IMG/VR virus record: IMGVR_UViG_3300032086_001352
Location: 1 to 30,391 of that record
Strand: one strand, 5' to 3'
DNA: 30,391 nt
Source of the DNA: a virus
Shown: piece after piece, positions 21,382-27,857 of the stretch
Numbering within the stretch: position 1 is the stretch's first letter
Layout: each line of letters starts with the position of its first letter
Program-made: the position numbers and the translations under genes
Notes under the pieces: model-generated
Seen by the model: only the letters and a program-made list of their open reading frames with translations
What the model was told of the DNA's origin: nothing
Database searches by the model: none

Positions 21382-22059
21382 TTATGAAACCTTTGCGTAA
21401 TAATCCGCTAGTCTATTAGACCACTTATCACAATATTGCTCAAATTCTTCGCCTTCTATTGTAAACTCAGCAAATTTGCCTTCTCTGTCTACCATAAGTA
21501 TAACTACTTTACTTATTTCAGTACCCATCATTTCATTGTGTGCTAATGCGTATGCACAACCTTGCATAAAATAATCTTCAATCCATTCACGTTTTTTAAT
21601 TTTCTTTGCTGTCTTGAAATCAATTATAGCATCTTGTCCATCATATACTCCTATAGCATCTGAAGTTCCAGCATATAAACCTGCGGCAATTAAACCTACT
21701 TCAACACCCCACAGTTCATCTACTTTGCTTAATCCTTGTTCTATCATTTCTTCCAGCATGTTTTTAGCCATTATGCTGATATGATTATTACCTTTTATTT
21801 CGTAATCTTCGTTCAATACATATTTTTCTATTGCATTATGAACTTTGGTTCCAAGCCCTGCGGCTTCTTGACTAATTCTATTTGCTTCAGCATCGCCTAC
21901 ACGTTTACGCCAGTTAAGTAGAGCAGTTTTATCTCCTGTTTCGCTTAATACAGTAGTTACACTTGGTACCGGAATACTGTCGTCACCAACATATTGTCTT
22001 TTTCCGTTTGCTTGGGTTTCTCTTCGCAGAGTGGGGTATTCGAATTTGTTTTTTAGCAT
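21382..22059 (-). CDS. PD-(D/E)XK nuclease (RecB/Cas4-like exonuclease fold)
   Basis: The 225-aa protein has the motif order of PD-(D/E)XK exonucleases: GTKVHNAIEKY (His74), WGVEVGLIAAGLYAGTSDAIG (Glu120, Asp134), then AIIDFKTAKK (Asp147, Lys149) and QGCAYALAHNEM. It should cut DNA with divalent metal in the cytoplasm. Roles in recombination, DNA repair or host DNA degradation are likely. It sits between structural genes, and its transcript runs into the fibre unit. Confidence 0.8.
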   Translation of the reverse strand: MLKNKFEYPTLRRETQANGKRQYVGDDSIPVPSVTTVLSETGDKTALLNWRKRVGDAEANRISQEAAGLGTKVHNAIEKYVLNEDYEIKGNNHISIMAKNMLEEMIEQGLSKVDELWGVEVGLIAAGLYAGTSDAIGVYDGQDAIIDFKTAKKIKKREWIEDYFMQGCAYALAHNEMMGTEISKVVILMVDREGKFAEFTIEGEEFEQYCDKWSNRLADYYAKVS

Positions 22060-22093
22060 TAAAATTGTTTTAAGTTGTTCGTTATAATTCTAT

Positions 22094-22414
22094 TTACCAG
22101 GAAACGTTCCAAGTAATAGTATTATTTGAACTAGAATTAGTTAAAATGGAAACTCCATAACCTAAGTCTGTGAAGTATTTTTTAACGTAATTTAATTGAT
22201 CTAGTTTTGTGGGATCTGTAGTAGTACCGTTCCATACATAATAGTATACGTTACTATTAGTCATTGTAGAAGCAGAAACAACATTAGCATAAAGTATTCC
22301 TGCATCTATATTTGCAAAAACTTCTGACTCTATAGCATTAATTTCGCCATGAATAACTGTATTATTTCTACTATTAGCTCTTGCCTGTGTGGCATTTACA
22401 AAAATATTAGCCAT
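22094..22414 (-). CDS. Putative virion structural protein, 106 aa
   Basis: The product begins MANIFVNATQARANSRNNTV and ends with SILTNSSSNNTITWNVSW. It mixes a helical start with an aromatic Asn/Thr-rich second half. Its ATG overlaps the last base of the preceding stop. I recall similar sequences in marine T4-like phages as structural proteins, but no named family is recognised. Confidence 0.6.
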   Translation of the reverse strand: MANIFVNATQARANSRNNTVIHGEINAIESEVFANIDAGILYANVVSASTMTNSNVYYYVWNGTTTDPTKLDQLNYVKKYFTDLGYGVSILTNSSSNNTITWNVSW

Positions 22415-22764
22415 TATAAATCCGCCTTAATATCACTTAATGCTTGATCGCCAGCCATCTGGCTCACATCTACGGTTGGTTCTTCTAACTCTGTGTCTAT
22501 ATCTGCACCAAGTTCGTCTTTTGGTACAATAATATCGTCGTCTATGCTGTTAGCAAAGCCACTTTTATTGACTGCTAATTTCAATTGGTCTAATGTTAAA
22601 TCAGTATATCCATTAGCGTCTAAAATTTTACGAAATTTTTGTGTTGATACTTTTTTGATGTCACGAGACATAGCAACTGTAAGAATGTCTTGAACTTTTG
22701 CTAACAGGCCTGCCGCAAAATCTTGATCTTTTTCCTGTACTACTATAACCTCGTTTATGAGCAT
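22414..22764 (-). CDS. Putative internal virion protein, 116 aa
   Basis: The product begins MLINEVIVVQEKDQDFAAGL. The opening MLINE carries an IxE site like those cut by T4 prohead protease, and resembles the leader of neighbouring proteins. The middle is helical (LDQLKLAVNKSGF) and the end acidic. AGAGGT, lying within the end of the upstream gene, is its ribosome-binding site. Function unknown; an internal capsid protein is inferred. Confidence 0.6.
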   Translation of the reverse strand: MLINEVIVVQEKDQDFAAGLLAKVQDILTVAMSRDIKKVSTQKFRKILDANGYTDLTLDQLKLAVNKSGFANSIDDDIIVPKDELGADIDTELEEPTVDVSQMAGDQALSDIKADL

Positions 22765-22765
22765 T

Positions 22766-24100
22766 TTATACCTCTATAGAGGCTCTACCTAATGGCTCTT
22801 CTTCTGGACCTGCCGCGGCTGGTTCATTTATGTCCATTTCTGGTTCTGGCATATCTTCCATGTCATCAATAGGGCTATCTGCACCTAATGGGTCTTCAAT
22901 GCTACCTAAATCATCTGCACCACCCATTACTCCCATATCCTCACCTGTAATACCACCAACTAATTGGTTAACACCTTCTTTTGCCTGTTTGGCACTTTCT
23001 AATGCTGAGCTTAAAGTTTCTTCTGCTGATGCTTTAAATTGTGCTGACTTATCTGCTCCAAACTCGTGTATCATTTGGTCTGCAATAGCAGGAATATCTT
23101 CGTTTACCATTCTGCCTAGTCTTTCAACGTGATCCTGAATGTCGTCTGCTAATGCTCTAACAGCCATAACAACTTCTGCTTCCTCTACAGTTGTACCTTC
23201 AATTTCTTCTGATAACATATCATCTATAATGTCATCAAACATACTTTCTGTTTTTGCTTTCTTACCTAGGATTTTTTCTGCTGTTTCTTTTGACATTTTA
23301 ACTGGTTCCATCTCACCGTTTATTTCAACTTCTTTTTTACCATCAACAGCACCTTGAGCAATAGTCATTGTATATAAGTCCTCGTTAGTTTTGTGTTGAG
23401 CAACTTTGGCTCCAAAGAATTTAATACCATTTGATAAAGCATCTTCTTCTAAACCGTTTAAGAAACCAACAACTGAGTCTCTGCTTTTACCTGATACTTC
23501 AGCAAACAATCCAAGTTTCTCTTCTATAGCATCTATACTGGAAGGATCTGTAAGCTCAACACCTACTTCTTTTGCTAGTTCACTTAATAGGTATTCGTTA
23601 AGGTCTGTGTTAGGGCCTTCAGTAGCAATCTCTTCTAGTGATTCACAATGACTGTCTTGCATATACTGTTTTGCCGCCATCATTACTATAGGAAGTGCCC
23701 ATTCTTCGCTGTGAGCTGTTGGACCTTTTTTAAAGTTAACCATACAATTTGTAACTGCTTCTGATTCTGTATATCCGTTGTCCATTAAACTCTGTACTTC
23801 TGCACACAGTTTTTCTTTCATTTGAACGTTAGCAGGTGATTCAGCATACATGCCTTCTGCAATCATAGTTTGCATGACATCTTTTATTCCTAAATATTTT
23901 GCATATTCAGGCTCTAACTGAAAATGTTTGCTGGTATCTTTTAATTTTATAATAGCCATATCTGCCATTTCTAAAATATTGTCTAACTTAGCCTTTGCAG
24001 GATAAGATGACTTGATTGATACGCCAAACTCTTCACTTAACAGTTTGTTAATTTTTTTGATCTTTGTTTGACCTTGTTGGTTAAAATCTCTAATAAACAT
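22766..24100 (-). CDS. Large helical virion-associated protein, 444 aa
   Basis: The product starts MFIRDFNQQGQTKIKKINKL and is predominantly helical and acidic, with Met-rich patches (ALPIVMMAAKQYM). The C-terminus is disordered, rich in Asp, Glu, Pro and Met. No catalytic motif is recognised. It has a GATAAATA motif 33 bp upstream, so it probably heads a late transcript through 22094. A capsid-internal or scaffold-like role is inferred from context and from the N-terminal leader. Confidence 0.6.
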   Translation of the reverse strand: MFIRDFNQQGQTKIKKINKLLSEEFGVSIKSSYPAKAKLDNILEMADMAIIKLKDTSKHFQLEPEYAKYLGIKDVMQTMIAEGMYAESPANVQMKEKLCAEVQSLMDNGYTESEAVTNCMVNFKKGPTAHSEEWALPIVMMAAKQYMQDSHCESLEEIATEGPNTDLNEYLLSELAKEVGVELTDPSSIDAIEEKLGLFAEVSGKSRDSVVGFLNGLEEDALSNGIKFFGAKVAQHKTNEDLYTMTIAQGAVDGKKEVEINGEMEPVKMSKETAEKILGKKAKTESMFDDIIDDMLSEEIEGTTVEEAEVVMAVRALADDIQDHVERLGRMVNEDIPAIADQMIHEFGADKSAQFKASAEETLSSALESAKQAKEGVNQLVGGITGEDMGVMGGADDLGSIEDPLGADSPIDDMEDMPEPEMDINEPAAAGPEEEPLGRASIEV

Positions 24101-24133
24101 AGTTTCTTCCTAAAGTATATTCTATATACTCCT

Positions 24134-24141
24134 TATTTATC
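24134..24141 (-). promoter_or_regulatory. Late-type motif GATAAATA
   Basis: GATAAATA on the minus strand lies 33 bp upstream of the ATG at 24100, with AAGGAG and AGGAAG purine boxes between, giving a normal short leader. Confidence 0.6.
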
Positions 24142-24161
24142 ATTTATGGAAGATTTTTTAT

Positions 24162-24584
24162 CTAAAAATTTAGCAGTCTTAATTTGGCTTCTTTAATAAA
24201 GTCTAAACTGTCTTGCATTCTGACGCCTGCCGTAAAGACTTTTACTACGTCATCGCTGTGCTTTATAGTGTGTTTATAAAACTGTAAGTCCATGTAGTGT
24301 TTAAAGTACTTGTCTACATGTTTTTGCATATGGTGTCCTTTAACTTCTTCTTCAGATTTATTAAAAGAATCACATGCACTTTTGGCAACATTTAAAAACG
24401 GAACATTTTCTACTAGGATACTTTTATCAATGTAATTAAGAATGTTATATCCAGGGTCTGTTTTTTCAACTACATATACATTACGTTTAGCAACTTTCTT
24501 TGCTAAACCATCTAATTTATTAGCAAGATGCTTTTTGTTATATTTTTTCCTTTTGTGGATAGATTTTGTAGCCAACTTGTTCAC
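24162..24584 (-). CDS. Basic phage protein of unknown function, about 140 aa
   Basis: The frame opens at GTG 24584, overlapping the end of the gene upstream by 47 bp; a nearby TTG at codon 4 is a possible alternative start. The product begins with a very basic region (HKRKKYNKKHLANK), then a helical part with VEKTDPGYNILNYIDKSI and KHYMDLQFYKHTIKHSDDV. The basic head suggests nucleic-acid or capsid contact. Family not recognised. Confidence 0.6.
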   Translation of the reverse strand: MNKLATKSIHKRKKYNKKHLANKLDGLAKKVAKRNVYVVEKTDPGYNILNYIDKSILVENVPFLNVAKSACDSFNKSEEEVKGHHMQKHVDKYFKHYMDLQFYKHTIKHSDDVVKVFTAGVRMQDSLDFIKEAKLRLLNF

Positions 24585-24759
24585 CTTTTCTTAATTTTTG
24601 CAGTACGTCTTTTTTATAAAGTTCTTCTGCAATATATTGTTCTCTTTCGTTTAAACTATTTACACTTACAAAGCCCGATAAATCAACTTTATTGAAAATC
24701 TTTGCTTCAGTGCTACTGATTAAATTTAGGTATTTGTTTTTGTCTTTGACTGCTTTCAT
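24538..24759 (-). CDS. Small phage protein, 73 aa
   Basis: ATG at 24759 lies 2 bp from the stop of the gene upstream. The product begins MKAVKDKNKYLNLISSTEAK and has a helical middle (LNEREQYIAEELYKKDVLQKL) ending in GEQVGYKIYPQKEKI. It overlaps the next gene by 47 bp. No function can be assigned. Confidence 0.6.
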   Translation of the reverse strand: MKAVKDKNKYLNLISSTEAKIFNKVDLSGFVSVNSLNEREQYIAEELYKKDVLQKLRKGEQVGYKIYPQKEKI

Positions 24760-24761
24760 AT

Positions 24762-25106
24762 CTAGCCGGCGTGCATGGCCGCCATATGTTTTTTATATTT
24801 TTTAGTTCCTTTTTTATGAGGAGATTTACCTTCAACATACTTGTCAAGGTACTTTTCTTGTTGCACTACCCCTAATTCTTTAAAGTCATCTTCTGTTTTA
24901 CCTGGATTTAATTTAATATAATCTGCTATTGCTTTTTGCATGGCTGAATTAGGTCTTTGTAAGTAAGGAACCTGATCCTCTGTTGTTTTTTTCTTTTTAC
25001 CATAAATGCTAGGATTAGGCCTTTTTAAAACTTTACCTATAGGATGAGAAAATGAGGCTATACCACCTGCAGTTGTTGTCTCATTTATGATATCTCGTAT
25101 AAGCAT
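24762..25106 (-). CDS. Putative internal virion protein with marine-phage tail motif, 114 aa
   Basis: The product begins MLIRDIINETTTAGGIASFS. The leader MLIRDIINE resembles those of neighbouring proteins and ends in INE, a T4 prohead-protease-type site. The C-terminus KGTKKYKKHMAAMHAG is, as I recall, a tail shared by small structural proteins of T4-like marine phages. Its ATG is 4 bp from the stop of the hydrolase gene. Role unknown. Confidence 0.62.
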   Translation of the reverse strand: MLIRDIINETTTAGGIASFSHPIGKVLKRPNPSIYGKKKKTTEDQVPYLQRPNSAMQKAIADYIKLNPGKTEDDFKELGVVQQEKYLDKYVEGKSPHKKGTKKYKKHMAAMHAG

Positions 25107-25110
25107 ATAT

Positions 25111-26229
25111 CTATTTATCTAAAATAAGCTCTAATTTACTAATAATCCTATTTGCAATATCTTTATGTGTGCGTATTCCATGATGTGATAAATCTCTTGC
25201 TAAATCTTCTGCCTCAGAAATAGACTGCCAGTCTTGTTTTTCTATTACTAATGGAATATTATTTTCCAGACAAAATAATTTTATACTGTTTAAGGCACTT
25301 ACATCTCTTAAAAAATTATTTTCTCTGGTCATTACATAATGCTCTAAATTTTTAGATCTAAAATAATCTATATTATGAGACATTCCTGCCTCTAAAAAAT
25401 TATTAACTTCTTCAGTACTACTATTTGAGTTAATGCCTAGAGTTTCTATGGTGTTATTTAATAATGAAAGGGGTATTTCATCTAGATATTCCTCTTCATA
25501 CTTTTTTGTACTAAACAAAACATCTTCTTGTAATTTTGTACTAGTTAATTTTCCATTTTCATAATAAAAATTTATTATTCTACCTGGAGGTGGAACATAT
25601 ATAACAACGGCATCAATCAGTTGTGGGTCTATCTCTTTGTCCACAAATAGAGAAAAGTAAATAGATTGTACATCTAACCCGTATCCTGGGATACCTAAGT
25701 TTATGCCTTGCCTGTTAAAATGTTTACTTACAATGCCTGAAAATGTATCTTGTAAATTTACACCTATACCAAATGTTTGACTACAGCCTGAAAATAAGAT
25801 ACATTTTGTATCAATCTTATCAAAATCTTTAGCTCTAAAACCCTGCCTGTTTATACAGTAGTCTATATCATTATCTATCCAATTTAGTTTTTCTAATAGG
25901 CTTTTAGTAATTTTGTCTTTACAATTATTGTCAAAATGTTCTTTACTATCTGTAGGAAACCATTTACAAATGTACTTGTAGTCACTATCTGTTGATTTTT
26001 CACCATGTAATGAACAGGGACCTAAGTTAATATCAGATAACACCTTTCTGATATTATCTACATTTATATTATATCTATCAATACCGCCTACCCCTCCAGA
26101 TTCTTTTACTGGAAAGTCATAGGAATGCGTATTTTCATATATTTCTCTGTACAGATTTTTTAAAAGATTTGTTTGAGGATTAGTATTATAAGAATATACT
26201 ATTGGTTTACCTTTTTCATACTGTGACAT
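25111..26229 (-). CDS. SGNH/GDSL-type hydrolase
   Basis: The 372-aa protein has SGNH-like blocks. Block I is CILFSGCSQTFGIGV (Ser150) followed by DTFSGIVSKHF. Block II is NLGIPGYGLDVQ, block III-like is VVIYVPPPGR, and a C-terminal DLSHHG (Asp346, His349) supplies the acid and base. The family removes acyl groups from sugars, lipids or peptidoglycan. Residues 1-135 form an N-terminal extension of unknown fold. It is more A+T-rich in style than neighbouring structural genes, like the genes at 10026 and 12735, and may be a later insertion. A tailspike-type deacetylase or glycan modification is possible. Confidence 0.7.
   Translation of the reverse strand: MSQYEKGKPIVYSYNTNPQTNLLKNLYREIYENTHSYDFPVKESGGVGGIDRYNINVDNIRKVLSDINLGPCSLHGEKSTDSDYKYICKWFPTDSKEHFDNNCKDKITKSLLEKLNWIDNDIDYCINRQGFRAKDFDKIDTKCILFSGCSQTFGIGVNLQDTFSGIVSKHFNRQGINLGIPGYGLDVQSIYFSLFVDKEIDPQLIDAVVIYVPPPGRIINFYYENGKLTSTKLQEDVLFSTKKYEEEYLDEIPLSLLNNTIETLGINSNSSTEEVNNFLEAGMSHNIDYFRSKNLEHYVMTRENNFLRDVSALNSIKLFCLENNIPLVIEKQDWQSISEAEDLARDLSHHGIRTHKDIANRIISKLELILDK
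25112..25119 (-). promoter_or_regulatory. Possible late-type motif GATAAATA at a stop codon
   Basis: GATAAATA on the minus strand covers the last codons and stop of the hydrolase and ends 5 bp from the next ATG (25106). Since it is coding, it may be a chance match. Confidence 0.25.
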
Positions 26230-26234
26230 ACCAG

Positions 26235-26242
26235 TATTTATT
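26235..26242 (-). promoter_or_regulatory. Possible late-type motif AATAAATA before the hydrolase gene
   Basis: AATAAATA lies directly after the ParB-fold gene stop and 5 bp from the hydrolase ATG. The distance would leave almost no leader, as with the PAAR gene. Confidence 0.3.
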
Positions 26243-27282
26243 TAAGACTTTTTACGACCACCCTTCATGTTGGCACACCAGTGATACATTTTAGACTTCT
26301 CACCACTGCTGTTTTTTGCTTTTTTGCGTAAACTGGTTACTGAACCGTTGCAACTTGCTCCACTACGTTTTACTCTGCCTGGACGACTTTTGCCTTTCTT
26401 CTTACCGTCAGCAAAGTTTTCATCCATACCTACATAATAACCTCGTTTGCTGTGATGATATAGTAATTCTTCTACATCATCATAGCCGTGTTTGTCTATA
26501 TATTCTGTAGGATTTGTTTCTTCATCATTTACTAAGTAAATCTCGTCTTTTGCAAAATGTTGGCTTTCGCCTTCATTTTTAAATATACGATAGTTCTTAC
26601 CGTCTTCGCTGGTTACAAGGACACCGTCCTCTTGATCAATTGGTGATTGGTTATAATATTCATATGCGGCTCTTTCTGCTTCAGCATCTGAGAAGTAAGG
26701 CGGATAGCCTACACGTTTCTCACTTGGTGCGGCTTTGTTTATAGGGACAACTTCGCCTTCGCTATATATACTCTTTTTAGGCAATCTTTTTAAGTCTTTT
26801 TCACGTTGCTTTAAGTCTGCCTCTATGCCCTTCATTAAGGCACTGATGTCTTGTGATGCTTCAATAGTTTCCATTAAACTATCTAATTTTGCTTTCATAA
26901 TTTGTTCGTATGTGGGCTCAGGACTTGCTGTATCTGTAAAGTGATCAATAAGATCTTCTACTGAAGCATCTACTTTTAATACCCTGACTTTATCTAACTC
27001 TAAACCTCTTGCAACATCATATCTGTGATGCCCATTTACAATATAATTATCTTTGTCTACAATTATAGGTCTTATTGAGCCGTCTGCAAAGCCTTGTTTT
27101 GCTTTATCATGCATACCTTTTACACGTTGACTCTGTACTGGCTTTAGTTTGTTTAATTTTATTTTTTTCTTTTTAAACTTAAAAGGGGAGTTTTGTAAAT
27201 TATCTTTTCTGATCTGAGGCATAATATTTCTGTCGAAATTTTTATCCTGCTCAGGTCTGTCTTGTAATTCAAACAGTTTCAT
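26242..27282 (-). CDS. ParB/sulfiredoxin-fold protein with virion-type C-terminal tail
   Basis: The 346-aa protein has a ParB-like core at residues about 40-110: IKLNKLKPVQSQRVKGMHDK, RPIIVDKDNYIVNGHHRYDV (the GHHR box) and VRVLKVDAS. Such folds occur in ParB CTPases, nucleases and phosphotransferases. The central part is acidic and helical. The C-terminus (GKSRPGRVKRSGASCNGSVT then MYHWCANMKGGRKK) is, as I recall, a basic tail repeated in T4-like marine phage proteins. The start MKLFELQDR includes LFE, a possible prohead-protease site. It may be packaged in the capsid and act on DNA after injection; this is inference. Confidence 0.68.
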   Translation of the reverse strand: MKLFELQDRPEQDKNFDRNIMPQIRKDNLQNSPFKFKKKKIKLNKLKPVQSQRVKGMHDKAKQGFADGSIRPIIVDKDNYIVNGHHRYDVARGLELDKVRVLKVDASVEDLIDHFTDTASPEPTYEQIMKAKLDSLMETIEASQDISALMKGIEADLKQREKDLKRLPKKSIYSEGEVVPINKAAPSEKRVGYPPYFSDAEAERAAYEYYNQSPIDQEDGVLVTSEDGKNYRIFKNEGESQHFAKDEIYLVNDEETNPTEYIDKHGYDDVEELLYHHSKRGYYVGMDENFADGKKKGKSRPGRVKRSGASCNGSVTSLRKKAKNSSGEKSKMYHWCANMKGGRKKS

Positions 27283-27284
27283 TT

Positions 27285-27857
27285 TTAATAAACACCTTTA
27301 CCAAAATCAAAACCTTTAGTTTTCTTCTTTTTCTTTTTCTTCTTTTTACCTGGCATCATACTACCTAAAAATGCATACCCTCTGCTAACAGGAGCATCCA
27401 TACTAGGAGCATCACTAGGCGTGGAATCAGCGGAACCAGTGTCGCCACTGACTGCAGACCCGCCGTCTCCACTTGAACTTGTTGACCCACCGTCGCCACC
27501 AGCACTTGCTCCTGCACCTGCACCTGCACCGCCACCAGCACCGCCGCCACCAGCACCGCCGCCACCACCGGCTTCTGCATTCAAACGTTGTCTGTCATTT
27601 AATAACTCATCTATCATATCTATAAGTAACTCTATATCTTCTTCATCATGAAAATTTTCTATTACTTCTAATTTTAATCCTGCGAGATATTTGTCTAATT
27701 CTTTGTTATTAATTTGCTTACTTTTTCTTTGCAATTCTGCTATGTGGTTAATTAGGCCCTGTTGATCTCCTTTATTATAATAGTTCTTTGCTTTTATAAC
27801 AAAATCACTATCAAAAGTAGATGTGTATATGTCTTCATATAGTTGTCTTATTTTCAT
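27285..27857 (-). CDS. Glycine-rich low-complexity protein with poly-lysine run
   Basis: The 190-aa product begins MKIRQLYEDIYTSTFDSDFV, with LYE as a possible prohead-protease site. A helical domain of about 95 residues follows, then a 50-residue Gly/Ala/Ser stretch, and a tail with GKKKKKKKKKTKGFDFGKGVY. The linker and basic tail suggest a flexible DNA- or capsid-binding protein. It overlaps the upstream large gene by 4 bp. Both the Gly repeat and the A-rich lysine run are prone to length changes. Confidence 0.68.
   Translation of the reverse strand: MKIRQLYEDIYTSTFDSDFVIKAKNYYNKGDQQGLINHIAELQRKSKQINNKELDKYLAGLKLEVIENFHDEEDIELLIDMIDELLNDRQRLNAEAGGGGGAGGGGAGGGAGAGAGASAGGDGGSTSSSGDGGSAVSGDTGSADSTPSDAPSMDAPVSRGYAFLGSMMPGKKKKKKKKKTKGFDFGKGVY
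27509..27573 (-). repeat. GC-rich simple repeat encoding Gly/Ala linker
   Basis: Imperfect units of CACCTG and CCACCAGCACCGCCG type run through this stretch and stand out as a local GC peak in an A+T-rich genome. It encodes the Gly/Ala linker of the protein at 27285-27857. Confidence 0.75.

Noticed and set aside
27509-27573. CRISPR-like repeats
   Set aside because: The repeats are short, adjacent and in frame within a coding sequence, without spacers.
27365-27651. Frames on both strands with Val/Gln or Pro/Ala repeats
   Set aside because: They are shadows of the Gly/Ala repeat in the gene at 27285-27857.
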